In this document: positions 1-12,785 of the stretch, piece after piece
How the letters are laid out: the number at the start of each line of letters is the position of its first letter
Position numbering within the stretch: the first letter of the stretch is position 1
Origin: Cercis canadensis
Taxonomy: Eukaryota > Streptophyta > Magnoliopsida > Fabales > Fabaceae
Reading direction: 5' to 3'
Length of the DNA stretch: 64,000 bases
NCBI GenBank assembly: GCA_003255065.1
Contig: QAOA01005054.1
Location: 63,895 to 127,894, forward strand
The notes under the pieces: model-generated
What the model was told of the DNA's origin: nothing
What the model saw: only the letters and a program-made list of their open reading frames with translations
The model's database searches: none
Made by a program: the position numbers and the translations under genes

Positions 1-893
1 GGGGTTCGCATATACCTCATGGGGGGGACTTCTTTTTCTTCTTAACGATTGGCTTCGCTGCATGACAAGTAGTCACACTGCTTCCTGCCCCAAGCACACT
101 AAACTCTTGCAAGTCTTCATCAACATTTGTGTCTTCATCACTCCTAGAAGCATCGTTGCTTGTTCCTTGTTCAATATCAATCCCTGCCAAGTCTTCATCA
201 ACATTAGTGTAGTGATGTGCACAAGCATGACTGCTGCTTGGACCCTGTCCATCACCAATAGCATTTTCATCAACAATATCATCTTCATCAGCATTATCAT
301 TCAGCATCAGCATCTTCATGTGCATTTGAATCACTGATGCATATATGATGCTGCATGTGAGCATCTTGCTGTTTAGGAATGTTATACAACTCTGCTCGTC
401 TAATGTCCCTTCTTAAATAGGTGACATATTCCTCGTCTTCATCAGTGTTATGCATCTCTTCAACACCTTCATTGCAAGTATTATCTAACTCTTCACATTC
501 ATTCACCCATTCCATCTCACATGGTAAAGTCACAATTTTTCATACATGTTCAAGGTTCACAATAGTTGGGGACTCAAAATAAAGTTGTATCTCATCTACC
601 CTTTCTACAGCCCCAAATATCTCTATAACATCACTGTCACTCTTAAGGGGTCTAAGTTCATCATCTAGCTCTAGATCAGACATTAACCAATAACAATCTG
701 TGTAACTTTCGTAACCGTGCTCACAAAATAACTCTGTAATGGTTGTGATTGAAACCTTATCAATATCACAGTCTTCCCACGTATCTACTTCACCATCAAC
801 ATATGTCAATGTAGGTTCACATACAAATTTGCTACCGTGGTGCATTACAAGGGTGACATAATGGTCCATCTTGCAATCAGAAAAAATTGACAT
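1..893 (-). pseudogene. MuDR-type (MULE) transposase, N-terminal part, runs off left edge
   Basis: The reading frame entering from 893 has its likely start at the Met at 869 (MDHYVTLV...), just after a plausible AG acceptor. The first ~90 residues match the PB1-like N-terminal domain found on many plant MuDR-type transposases: a hydrophobic start, then acidic patches with W-E-D-C-D-I-D, and later EHGY and WLMSDLEL. The frame reaches a stop at 540-542, continues in the same frame to 297, then shifts frame. The 17-530 part is very acidic (repeated NVDED) and ends in a Lys run, like the acidic linker before the MuDR DNA-binding domain in this family. The catalytic part lies outside the window. 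The stop and frameshift make it a pseudogene. Family assignment is from motif resemblance to the second MULE copy (12846 onward) and to known plant MULEs. Confidence 0.7.
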
Positions 894-1261
894 TAACTTA
901 CAGAAAAATAAATATTCTACTCATAGTTATATGTATGCAAAAAGTAGGAACCCATGAAACAGTTCCATTTAAGAGTGACAATTCTTACATACTTTTCAGC
1001 TAAGATTAAGTTTGACATAGAGGAAAACAAACATTCTTAAATATCTTAAGTGCATCCAATTCAATAGATAAAATAAAATTCAATCAAGACATTTTTTTGT
1101 TCAGGCTACAATACTCAATGATGCTAATAAACTAAATCCTTGCACATTATAATTGCAAGAATGAACCACTTGAATATAAAGTAGGTACTTTGCACCTCTA
1201 CCACTCCATCGTCCATAGTTGTTTAATTCAACACAAGAGCGATGTATGGGATGAGGGAGTT
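894..1261. other. Non-coding leader between MULE transposase and its terminal repeat
   Basis: AT-rich sequence with no open frame of note. It lies between the minus-strand transposase start and the terminal repeat, where the 5' leader of the element would be. Confidence 0.4.
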
Positions 1262-1504
1262 ATTTCTCAGCATTGAGTAAAACGACGTCATTTTACCTGT
1301 GCCAGTTAAGTAGCCAGCTGGATGCCTCATCAGCGTATCATTTCATCAATTAACTACCACGTCAGCACTTAATGTGCCATGTGGCAGTGTCCGTAAAAAA
1401 TGACTATTAGACCTAATCGGATGACCAATTTGTCACTGAAAATTTTTGGATAACTAATTTGTTAGTGGACCTATTTTTCAGGGACCAAAAATGAATTTTA
1501 CTCT
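1262..1504. mobile_element. Mutator-type terminal inverted repeat (outer end at 1504)
   Basis: Read on the minus strand from 1504 the end is GAGTAAAATTCATTTTTGGT, a typical plant MULE terminus, followed inward by alternating 'dispreferred G/C' blocks such as CCACGTCAGC and an AAACGACGTCATTTT box at the inner side. The partner end would be left of the window. A similar GAGTAAA terminus ends at 28283. The nine bases outside (1505-1513) are the expected target duplication but cannot be compared. Confidence 0.55.
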
Positions 1505-1708
1505 AGTATAATATATTTTTATGTTAGAATATTATTAAAAATAAAAGTGATGTTGTCGTTCATATAAAAAAAAAAAAGTTGTTATAGAATTAAGATAATT
1601 TTCATAGATTAGTACATGAAATTTGATATTCGTTATTAAAAATTTAAGAAAAATATGTTTTTATTAATTTATTACAATAGTTGGATATACGATGAAGCCT
1701 AAGGCGTT
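1505..1708. other. AT-rich spacer
   Basis: Homopolymer-rich sequence with no open frame or recognised repeat, between the MULE terminus and the next MULE remnant. Confidence 0.4.
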
Positions 1709-3265
1709 ATGTTTGAGGCTCCAAGACCCATTTGGTTGTACTTGAAGAACATACATAGATTAAATAATCTAAAATTTCATATCCACAAAAAAATATGTTT
1801 TAAAGTAACTCAAGTGGTTGAAAAGATAATTTATAGATTTATGATATTAATGAATCAATTATTTTATACTACATTTAAATTGGAGACTAATGATGATGTT
1901 GAGATTATGTTTAAAAGTAATGTTCAACATAAGAATCTAGAAGCAATTAAGATATTTGTGAAGATTGAGAATGTGGAGGATGATATTAGTAGAGATAGTG
2001 GCCAACCTGAAGCAGTTAATAGAGATGGCTCAAGTTCATTCCTTTGTTCATATCATTCATATAGTCAAATGGGGATAGAAGCTGAACTTTATTATCAACC
2101 GGAGCCTAGTTCATATGGGTTTCGACATAGTTTGGCTAGTTTGAGTCAAATGTGTATGCCTGAAAGAGGTCATAAGTATGAATGTAATAACTCATGATTA
2201 AGTGCAGATGTTCGCACCAAGACCATTGAAGAATATGAAGTTGGAATGAGCCAACGTAGAAGTGACCAGCATAATATAAGTGACAGTAATTCTTTTATTG
2301 ATTATCTAGTTGACACAAGTGATGATAAAAAAAAAAAAAAGGATTACATGTCAGAGAGGGAGGGAATCCACTGTGATGAGGAGTGTGAACAATTGTTAAA
2401 TTTGAATGCATAATTGCTGGATGATGAACTAATATCTGTTAGACCGCAACATGTTGCATCAATCCATTTAGTGCTGTCTCCACACTATTTATACATCAAT
2501 TGAGAGATAATGCAAATAACTGCTATTGTGAACAAATAGCTAAGAATAACCATTAACAAAGAGGTGAAGAGTTGCATATTGGCCAACAATTCGAAAATAA
2601 AGAAGAGCTTCAATTAGCTGTTAAGAAAAGATCCATTCACATGCACCATACTTTCAAAGTGAAAGAGTCCAACCCTAATAAATTGAGTTTAAAATGTCCA
2701 GATTATAGTGCAATATGCAATTGGAGACTTAGAGCCTACTTAAGAAATAAGAGCAAAATCTGGGATATTAGAAAGTACAACGGCCCTCATACTTGCATAA
2801 ATGTTACCTTAATGCAATATCACAATAAACTTGATATTAAGGTGATTGTGAAAATAATAATAGAATAGCTCAAGAGAAGGTTGATGTGCTAGTAAAGCTA
2901 ATACATGAGCATATAAAGAGTATTTTCTTCTACCAAATATCATATAAGAAAACGTGACTTACAAAGTAAAAAGCAATTACTAAAGTGAATGATGATTGAA
3001 AAGAGAGTTACAATGTTTTACCCAGATAGATGACTGCATTAGAAGAATATGCACCCGAAACAGTGATCAAATGGTGTCTGTATGATCGGTAAATAAGAAG
3101 ACCACCAAATGATCATACGTTGAAGAGATTTCAATGTGTATTATGAACCTTTAAGCTATGTATTGACGCATTTCGTTTCTCAAGCTACCGGTCCAAGTTG
3201 ATGACACGTTCCTATATGGAAAATATAGAGACACACTGTTCATTGCCTCTACACAAAATGGAGTC
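1709..3265 (+). pseudogene. MULE transposase remnant (N-terminal, DNA-binding and start of catalytic domain)
   Basis: Three pieces lie in family order. 1709-2197 is an N-terminal region with an LETNDDVEIMF stretch typical of the pre-domain of plant MULE proteins. 2572-2868 matches the MuDR DNA-binding domain: GQQFENKEELQLAVKK, then SLKCP, CNWRLRA and KYNGPHTC, with the Cys and His residues of the zinc-binding core. At about 3195-3262 a frame reads VQVDDTFLYGKYRDTLF, which contains the first catalytic Asp of the MULE DDE domain. Homology stops soon after 'STQNG', and CACTA-related sequence on the other strand begins at about 3270. Stops and frameshifts separate the pieces, for example the stop after 2195 and the stop at 2411. 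Confidence 0.75.
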
Positions 3266-3269
3266 ACCC

Positions 3270-6200
3270 TTATTCAGACATCCTCCCTCACTAGCTGATC
3301 GATTCTATTTGTTTCACTTTGACTTCTCCTTAAACTCAAGGTCAGTCGTCCATTTAACCCATAGTGCATCAAGGACATGGTCTGCCAACCACTTCCCCTT
3401 CGACTTGCGAGAACGAATAGAAGCTAAGTTTGCTCGGATCGTGTCAGTACACTTAAGCCCCCAAATCCGCTTAACAACAACATCATGCTCCGGATCCCAC
3501 CTACAATATTTCTGAACCATTATGAGAAATTAGTTAGACTACTAGTTGAACACAATTGACAAATAACATGTGTAAAGTAAATAACATAATTTAATTGTAT
3601 AACCTGAAATTCGTCAAACTACATATCTCTCACTTCTTGGGGAATATCCTTTCAGCCCATCCATGGTTGCTCATACTTGCCCTTCATGATGGAAGAAATG
3701 ATAGCAACCGTCTGATGGGACGGTATAAACCTATACAATGTGATTATAAATTTAATTATATATAGTACATATATAAAAATAGTATTAATAACAACAAATG
3801 AACATAGAAAGTGTAGACATCATACTCCTTCTCATTCGGTCGAACCAACATCCTACTAACAGTCGATCCACACGCCTTCGTAGTCGACCCAGCAGCAGAA
3901 GAACCTTCAGTAGATGGTGCATGTGATGGTGCTACGTGGATGGATTCAATGGGAGTAAGAGATGGTGATGGATCAATATGCACGTCAGGGAGTGCAGAAT
4001 AAGTATGTAATGAGATAGGAACTTTTCCTCTGCCTCAGGAGCTATAACTACGAGCACGTCCGCCTGTCCTTGACATCTGTAAATACAAAAACATCAAATA
4101 TGTCAGTGAGACATTAAGTAATAAGTACATCCACAAATTTTTATAAAAAAAAAAGTCACAAATAAATTAACCTTAACAATCAATCGCTATCAACTAAGTA
4201 ATCATTAGGGACTTCATCCTCAATTTCAGGCTCCTCGCTATCATATGATTCTTCGTCTTCTGCACCATACTCTCCCACCTCCTCATCAGTTTCAACATGT
4301 GCATTAATTGTCATGTCCATTAAATCTTCTTTTATATCATGCTCATCTCTTAAATTATTAGCAATTTAGTCTGAAAAAGAGACTTAAGTGAAGTGCAAAG
4401 TTCTATAATCTTGAAATGGAGCATCCCGTAATTCAATTGTATGTCTTGATTTAGTCTTAATCACCACAAACTAATCTCTCTTGTTATGATTTGGGCATGA
4501 AGATGGTGTAAAATATACTTATTTCGCTTGTTGAGCAAAGATAAATATATCCTTACCATTGTATCTCCTATTCGATTTAACCTCAATAATCCCATACTTG
4601 GGACAAATTCTTGTACCCATTGGCGAAAGATCAAATCATTTACACTTGAAAAGTGTCAATCGCTTAATAGGAATTCCGGGATATTCTATCTCAATTATCT
4701 CTTCTACAATTTCATGATATAAAATATATGTTCCACTAAGACCTACTCCAAAATTATTTGATTTTCGATTATGTGCCCAATTGGATGTGTGAAAAGAATA
4801 ACCATTCACGAAATAAATTGAGAATGTCTTCACTACTCTTAAAGGTCCCCAACCTAAATTGTACAAAATCTGATCTGAGATGTTATTGTAAGGATTGTGC
4901 ACCTATTAACCATGAAGACGCAAAAAGTGTTATATGAACACATATGTTATAATAGATAATAATGATAATTTCATGTTGTAATTGTAGAAATGCAAGCACT
5001 TACATATTCTTTGAACCAATTGACAAAATTTAATTCTATATGTTTGTCAACTTCAATGGAGCTGAGATTAGTGAATGTTGATGTCAATGACTGAACATAA
5101 ATGCTGCAATCATCATCATCATATGCATTAAACACTAATACATATAAACTTGTAAAATCTTGAATAACACATAAAAAATATGACTTACTTCAGGATGAGT
5201 TCAACTTCAAGACAATTTAAAAGAACATATAAAGATATTGTTGCTGCTTCATCTTCACTTAGATAACGAGTTTTACATGCTCCTTCACGTCGGTCAGGAT
5301 AGTTAAAGATAGATAGTGGAGGATGCAAAGACGACTCTCCACCATCATCATTTCGAGGCACTCTTCTATTTCTAGCATGTACGTGAGACTCAAAGTAATA
5401 AGAACAAAATGTAGAAGTCTCTTCAAGTATGTAAGTTTCGCAGATAGAACCCTCCACATGAGCTTTATTTTTCACTTTTCTCTTAAGATAGTGTAAGAAC
5501 CTATGAAAAATTGAAATATTGCATGATTATAATAAATATAAATGACGAGGCATTAAATAGTAATTAATTTCAAAGGATAGATTTAGAACTCTCAAATGGA
5601 TACATCTATCGATATTGTACAGGTCTACCAATTTGTGCTTCATACACTAAGTGTATTGGTAAGTGTTCCATTACGTCAAAAAAGTTAGGAGGGAATATCT
5701 TCTCTAATTTACACAAGATAAGAAGAATATTTTGATCTATCTTGTCCAATCGACTTTCTTCTAGCGTCGGACAGCATAAATCTCGAAAAAAAATAACTTA
5801 ATTTAGTCAAAGATTCCCAGATAGGAGTAGGTAAATAACTAAACGCAATTGGAAGCAATCTCTCTATGAAGACATGACAATCATGACTCTTCAAATGCTG
5901 CAAAGTGCAATTTCTCATATCAACACATCTGCCAAAGTTAGATGCATAGCCATCTGGAAGCCTCAGGTCGTGTACCCACTCACATATTGTTTTTTTTTTT
6001 TTTTTTATCCATATTCAAAGTGTATTGTGCTTTTGATTCAACAAATTTTCCATTGCCCCTGTCTTCCAACTCTAAAGTCTTTCCTCTGCAATACAAACCA
6101 AGATTCATTCTTGCCTTGACATTATCCTTGGTTTTGCCTTTAACATCTATGATTGTGTTGTAAATATTTTTGAAGACATTATTCTCCGTATGCATAACAT

Positions 6201-6640
6201 CCACATTGTGTGGATTCAACAAATCACACCAATACAGCAAATCCCAAAATATATTGCGTTTAGTCCAATTATGATGAATCCCGTAACCAGGTAAATTATA
6301 CCTTCCTCTAGTATCTGTTATCTTAGGAAATTGAGAAACTTGTTCAAATACTTCAACTTCTGAGTATCGTTTAGGCGGCTTCCCCAATTCTTTTTAACCT
6401 TTCAAAAAATTCATCTTATTCTTACGAAATGAATGATTCATGCTTAAAAATTGTCGATGACAATCAAAATAACAAATTTTTTGAGCATTTTTAGCATAAA
6501 ATGCTTTTGAACTTTGCATACAAATAGGACAACCCAAACGACCTGCTGTTTGCCAACCCGACAACATACCATACGCAGGAAAGTCATTGATAGTTCACAT
6601 CAAAGCAACCTTCAAAGAAAAACTTTGCTTCTTAAGAACC
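3270..6640 (-). pseudogene. CACTA (En/Spm) TNP2-like transposase, decayed
   Basis: Minus-strand order is that of plant TNP2 proteins. 6640-5980: Transposase_21 core with DFPAYGMLSGWQTAGRLGCP, then HNVDVMHTENNVFKNI and KGKTKDNVKAR. 5918-5709: LKSHDCHVFIERLLPIAF. 5475-5185: DUF4218-type NKAHVEGSICETY...ESHVHARNRRVPRNDDGG. 4902-4636: DUF4216-type WGPLRVVKTFSIYFVNGY. 3520-3314: KYCRWDPEHDVVVKRIW, like the C-terminal plant Ptta/En-Spm transposase domain. Disablements include a Trp-to-stop change in the first motif (near 6607), a stop near 6393, frame changes between blocks, and loss of the N-terminus beyond 6640. TNP2 normally cuts and pastes CACTA elements in the nucleus. This copy cannot encode a whole protein. 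Confidence 0.8.
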
Positions 6641-9600
6641 AAAAAAATTCTAAATAGGTCAAACATTTTAATAATATTTTTAAGGCAAGGAAGAAAGATA
6701 ACCCTCTATAGAAATCAACACCCCTCTCATAAAGGCTAAAAACATTGTATACAGATAAGGATAGTAATTTTAGACGGCATAAAAGAAAAAAAAAATTGAT
6801 TCCTAAAGCAACAAGATATCTTGTATTAGATCCAAAGAACATGAAGAATAACCATAGGTAGAGTCATAATGCATGCATGGCTGCATATAAGGATCCACTT
6901 GCAGCATCCCAATTTGAAATTACAAATATATATAAGAGTCACGTCTTAACGTACACAAGTATATTGAGAAAAGGGAAATATTTCTAATACTATAGATGTG
7001 TAGAAGATCCTAGTATTATATCCACTAAAAATTTGCTGTAGGAGACAACCTCTGACACACTGGGTTCCACCCTAGATATGATTTAAAGGACAACATATAA
7101 CAATTTAAATAGAAGTGTCGTAGAATTTAATGCACAGGAAAATAATAGAAAAGAACACCCTGAACTAGACATTGAACAAAGAGCATGGTCTGTTCCATCT
7201 GGTGAGACTTTTAAAAGATGAACAATTATTAAACATTCGTTACCGCCCACATATATTCATGTACTAGTGACCAAAACGGGCAACAGCAGAAAAGGAGAGG
7301 GGCAAAGGAACAGTTTCAGAAGTAAATTATAAAAAATGACCATGATAGATGATAACAAATGATCATAGAACACAGCAGTTAACAACCATACTATAGTATA
7401 TCAATATATTAAAGGTGAATAATACATGACCATCAAAACCTGAACATGCAATGTATCATTGCTGCAAATTATACAAATTATAGTTTCCACAATTCACAGC
7501 AGTTCAGCATTGTTCGGTGAAATTGAATTTTGGGTCTACAACAAAAGTGATCTTCCTTAATGCTTATCTACATCTTGTCAAATTGCAGCACAAAAGATTT
7601 GATTTTCAAAAGGTTTACATGATATCCACTTTATATATCTAAAGTATAAAGATTGTTGTATTCAACTAACATAATAAATTTGGCTGGGAAAGTGAGGTTA
7701 GGAGGGAAAAAGGTTATAGAAAGCAGTTTAAGCATTGTCATCTAAGAGTAGGATGAGCGTGATAAACATGGAGACATTGGTAGCAAGGTTAGAAGGTGCT
7801 CAACTTTGAACAACCAATGTTGTCAACTATATGACCAAAAACAGGGTGTTCTCAAGCCAGGCTATGAAATTTGTTATGTTTGACTTCTCTTCACTTTTTG
7901 TCATTACAGAATAAAATCTGTCATAAAAGCATAACCAAGATTATCTACAAAAACTGGGTTTCTTAAAGAGCATCATATTATGCAAAATTGGTCATGTAGC
8001 TAGAAATTACAACTTGAATTACACCCACTTGCAGTCATTTCAATCAAAGAAAATGTTGTTTCTGTCAAAAAAATATGAATGATTATGTCTCATGTGTGAG
8101 TCTGACTCGAAAGACAAGCCTACCTAAATGGAAAAAAAATAAATCTTTAATGCTCATTTTCCATTAAAAGCAAAATCTTTCGAGTCTTTTAAACTTAGTA
8201 AAAGTGAAAGTGGAAACAATTTCTATCATTTCAACATAAGTTTGCCCTCTTAAACAAAATAACAGTACCCCCCTGTTCATTCTATTTACAATATCCAGCA
8301 TCAAAAGATATTTACAATATCCAACACCCTCCAACCAAAGACACCAAAGGTAGCATAAATTGCACACAGCTATAAAGCTTTTCCCACTTTGCTCCTACCA
8401 AATTCTTTGAATCCAATTGACAGCAAAGATATTAATTAATACATGCATGAAAAGACAGCCACCCAGATTTCAATTAATTCAATTGTTTAGAGATACTCTG
8501 AAATCAAATCTCCTATTTCCTAGAGGAAGAATGGTTCAGATCAAGAGAAGATTAACTCAATAAAATTTATATTGATTCTAAAAGATTTTTAACTATCTCA
8601 TTTCATTTAATCCAAAGAGTGAAAGATGAAGGTACAAACTGAACTGAAATATAAGAAGGCCACTACAATAACGGCATATGAATTTGCAAACGAAAACAAG
8701 ACAGGGATAAGGGAATAAAAGAGCACTGAAAGATAATTGATTTGGTGAAAACTTACCTCTTCTTAGAATTATTCAACTAATGAAGAACTTGATGATTGTA
8801 GAACTTTGCCAACCTGATTAACGAAAGAGCCTACAATTTCGAATTTGGTTATTATAGAGACGGCAAAATGAATCATATGACAAGATGTATTGGATTAAAT
8901 GATGGATGCATGACATGGTCTTTAACAGCTTTATATATTGATTATGCACATTTCATGTATTAGATTAAATGATTCATTGAATTGGACTAACTACATACAC
9001 TCCAAGTTAATGTCCTTTATGTAGGAAAGTTCAAGAAAGAAGATTGAGCAATGAGAAAGAAATTAGGAGATACTATGATGATGATGCTCAACTCAAGAAA
9101 AGTCAAGCTTGAAGGACGTCATGGAGAAAGATGTTGAAGATCAAGCATATCCAAGAAAGGAAGCCTAATGTGCTTGAACGATGCATGCAATATTTATCTA
9201 GTCTAGGCTTCATGTGCAAAGCATTAACTAAGCTCTCAAAACTCTTTCAAAAAGGCTTAAGCTTAAGTTGTTTTAAAAATAGCTCAAGTTGCAAGCTCAA
9301 GCTGAACTTTAACCTTGTATCCAAGATGCTCTAAATTCATTTAAAACAATGTCTAAAGTGTTGAAAGGAGAATAACAGACATGGTACCAGCAATAGTGTT
9401 TATTGTAGCTGGACCCTTCCCCATCTTTAGTGGATCTAGACTCTTAATCACAAGATCTCTTAATGCATGGCCCAATCTTCACCAATAAAAGAAAAGCAGC
9501 ACACACTCGGCAAAAAGAACTAAGAACAACAACTGAATCATCCTTGCTTTTCAAAAATAGCACCCACCTTAAACGAAATTCCTTGTCTTTAACTAATGGG

Positions 9601-9777
9601 GTACAAAATACAAGCAAGAAACCAAATCTTCTCTATAGAAATAACTTCATTCTCCAAGAAGAAAAACATTCAAAGGTACCTATGTCCAAACCCATAAACA
9701 AAAACAACTATGCCCTCATATATAGACCCATTTGTCATTCTACCGAAATAGCACCAATTTTACACGAAAGACAGAGT

Positions 9778-9809
<32 letters not shown>

Positions 9810-9939
9810 TACCCAAATAATGGAGCCAACCATGCCGCCCTCGGTCACCAAAATGGAGAAGGGGTCGAGCTCTTGGTAAAATACAAAATGGTGAAATGAT
9901 GCCAAATGTGAAATGCGAAAGAGGGAAAGAAGGGGCGGA
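6641..9939. other. Long non-coding stretch, probably CACTA 5' region or unrelated repeats
   Basis: No open frame with recognisable protein similarity on either strand. It lies between the truncated 5' end of TNP2 and a CACTA terminus at 10243, so it may be the element's 5' non-coding region, but I see no motif that proves it. The 9463-9879 frame is low complexity and overlaps a GA microsatellite. Confidence 0.35.
9783..9809. repeat. (GA)n microsatellite
   Basis: About 13 uninterrupted GA units directly visible. Likely length-polymorphic. Confidence 0.9.
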
Positions 9940-9944
9940 AATAA

Positions 9945-10243
9945 CCTTACACATTCCAACGGAATTATTCTGGAAATTACCGTGGGAATCAACCAAAAAA
10001 TTAAAAAACAAATAGAATTTTTTTTTTTAAAAAAATTCTAACGGTAATATAATTCCGTTGGAATTTCCGTTGGACTTTTTCTGAAAATTCCAACGGAATT
10101 ATATTACCGTTAGAATAACCATTGGACTTATTCCAACGGAATTACATTACCGTTGAAATTTTTCAAAAAATACTTTCGTTGAAATTTGTAAAAAATTCTA
10201 ACGGTATTTTATTTTGTTGGAAAATAACCTTTTTCTTGTAGTG
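9945..10243. mobile_element. CACTA terminus with subterminal repeats
   Basis: The stretch ends in TTTTTCTTGTAGTG, the reverse complement of the canonical plant CACTA end CACTACAAGAAA. Inward of it the motif CCAACGGAATTA and its complement TAATTCCGTTGG recur (e.g. near 9956, 10055, 10091, 10133), as expected for subterminal transposase-binding repeats. Orientation fits TNP2 on the minus strand at 3270-6640. No matching left terminus was found. Confidence 0.65.
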
Positions 10244-11557
10244 GTTGATGGGTATTTGATGGTGTGTTTCATTAAATTTGAGAAAGCTTTTAGCTCATTG
10301 AAGAAGGAGAATGAATTAACATGGGAAGTTATTTGCTTGATGTAAGTGTTATTTTCTATTGGCATACTATTGAATTTAGTGGGAGATTTCTGGATACACT
10401 TTTTGTTTTGATGCTCTGTTGCTTTAGAGAAGGTATGTTAGCACTTGCTTAAACTCACTATATCACTTATCTTACTGCGGCATAAATTTTGCAGCCACAC
10501 CAACACTGTATATGGTTTATTGCTTTAGGAGAAAGTATCATATGTTATTAAGTGGAGAATTTGGCTGCAGAGTGTCATGATGTTGTGTTATTATCTTTGC
10601 ATATATGTGTATTTGATAAAATGTATATTGCAAGTTCAAGTCTTGATACAAAACTCACTTGACATTAAGACATTTAAATGTTGTAGTTCTACCCTTGAGA
10701 TTGAAGTTGGTGGTGGGAGGAAGTTATCCAAATTCAGCATTGTGCACTGGTTGTATTCAATAGGAATTCAGGTGATGCAGTTATCAATAATATGTTTTTG
10801 TTGTTGATGTTCATATTTTTTGTGTCTATTTTCTTTTCCATGGTGAAGTAGCATTTCCTAGGGTTAGTATTAAGCCTGTATTAGTTGCTTTTGATGTTCC
10901 TTGAATAACAATAAAGCTTATCTGGCTTGTACATTCCTCTTGTGTTCATTCGAGGAATCCATTGGAAACTCTTTATGTGTTAATTTTAAGATTGGCTTGG
11001 CAGCAATTTTGTGTCACCTTTGTTGAGGGTGTGACATTCAATTCTCCAAGGTGTTTCCTTCTGAATTGATAAATCTTTTGAAGGAACCGTGAATCAGGAT
11101 GCCATTAGTATAATGTTCAAATCATTACACAATAATAATTTTCAGAATGACCTATTTTTTTTTTCTTTTTTTGGTTGTAATGTAAATGTGTTTTTGTATA
11201 TTGGTGGGCAAAGAAATATTGGGTGCTTTGGTTGGCTAGTTGCAAATACTGATACTGTTGGTTTTCTGTCCTTCTAAATAATTTTTTTTATTGATTACTG
11301 GATACACAAATTCCATGCTCTGATTGAAGCATTTTCTACAGTTTCAAATATTAATCTTCTAAAGATTCATTGTTTAATTAGCACTTGCTAGTGTATTAAA
11401 TGACATTGTGAAGTCTTATTTCTCTACCATCATTCTCTTAGTTTCTACACCAGTTACTAATGAGCTATCACTTACAGATTTTGCTTACCAATCATTTGAA
11501 CCATGTGTTTGCTACTGGAGTGTTGGTTCTTCCAACATCTCTTTACTTTCTACTAAA
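10244..11557. other. Non-coding stretch upstream of MULE transposase
   Basis: T-rich sequence with no recognisable protein. It may be the 5' untranslated region or intron of the MULE at 12846, but no MULE terminus is evident here. Confidence 0.35.
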
Positions 11558-12171
11558 GGTTTTTTTTTTTCATATCAATTTTACATTGATCTATTGAATA
11601 CTTTGTGACTACCTCATCAGTTTTGCTAATATGTGGATTTGATGTGTTTGCAAAAATTTGTTATCAAGCCCTATTATCTTATAAGGGATAAGCAGAAAGC
11701 TTTAGAGAACGCTGAGAAAACTTATGTTTAGGTATGAACTTGAAATAAAGTAGTCTCTTTAATTTACTCTGGTGGGATTGCGCAATTATTCTAAAGATTG
11801 ATAGTTCAATATAATTCAGAGTTTTAGAAACCACATCTGTCTTAGGAGGTGGACATGCACAATTATTTTGTGTGCCTAAGTCTGCCTAGTGTTTTGAAAA
11901 CCCTGATGTTAACTAACTGACAATGGGTGGGATATGGTGGTTGTCTAGTGTGTGACTCTTTCAATTTCTTACAAGTAATTTTAATTGTTCTCCTAAATGC
12001 CTAATTTTTTTTTCTTTTTTCATACATCTTTTGCATGAGTTATATCTCTGACATTTCATCCAATTAAATATGAATTATATTTTCTTGATGATTGTAAAAT
12101 GACTTTAATCTATTTTCTTGATGATCAGCACATGGTACTTGGTTGCTGTTAACTAAGATAAAACTTATTCA
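11558..12171. repeat. First copy of a ~614 bp direct duplication across N at 12172
   Basis: The segment starting GGTTTTTTTTTTTTCATATC recurs at 12173-12785 with only scattered substitutions (e.g. CATCAG/CATTAG, GTTTGC/GTCTGC). The two copies meet at a single N. This looks like overlapping or allelic contig ends rather than a biological tandem repeat. Confidence 0.85.
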
Positions 12172-12172
12172 N

Positions 12173-12785
12173 GGTTTTTTTTTCATATCAATTTTACATT
12201 GATCTATTGAATACTTTGTGACTACCTCATTAGTTTTGCTAATATGTGGATTTGATGTGTCTGCAGAAATTTGTTGTCAAGCCCTATTATCTTATAAGGG
12301 ATAAGCAGAAAGCTTTAGAGAACGCTGAGAAAACTTATGTTTAGGTATGAACTTGAAATAAAGTAGTCTCCTTAATTTACTCTGGTGGGATTGCGCAATT
12401 ATTTTAAAGATTAATAGTTCAATATAATTCAGAGTTTTAGAAACCACATCTGTCTTAGGAGGTGGACATATACAATTATTTTGTGTGCCTAAGTCTGCCT
12501 AGTGTTTTGAAAACCCTGATGTTAACTAACTGACAATGGGTGGGATATAGTGGTTGTCTAGTGTGTGACTCTTTCAATTTCTTACAAGTAATTTTAATTG
12601 TTCTCCTAAATGCCTAATTTTTTTTTTCTTTTTTCATACATCTTCTGCATGAGTTATATCTCTAACATTTCATCCAATTAAATATGAATTATATTTTCTT
12701 GATGATTGTAAAATGACTTTAATCTATTTTCTTGATGATCAGCACATAGTACTTGGTTGCTGTTAACTAAGATAAAACTTGTTCA
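12173..12785. repeat. Second copy of the ~614 bp direct duplication
   Basis: Near-identical to 11558-12171. Downstream of 12785 the sequence continues uniquely into the MULE transposase start. Confidence 0.85.

Noticed and set aside
8661..8680. CACTACAATAACGG as left terminus of a CACTA ending at 10243
   Set aside because: Only the first eight bases fit. The canonical GAAA part is missing, the 3 bp outside (GGC) does not match GTT after 10243, and the subterminal repeats do not continue there.
9463..9879. 138-residue open frame as a gene
   Set aside because: Overlaps a GA microsatellite that encodes repeated Glu-Arg, has open shadows on the other strand, and shows no family motif.
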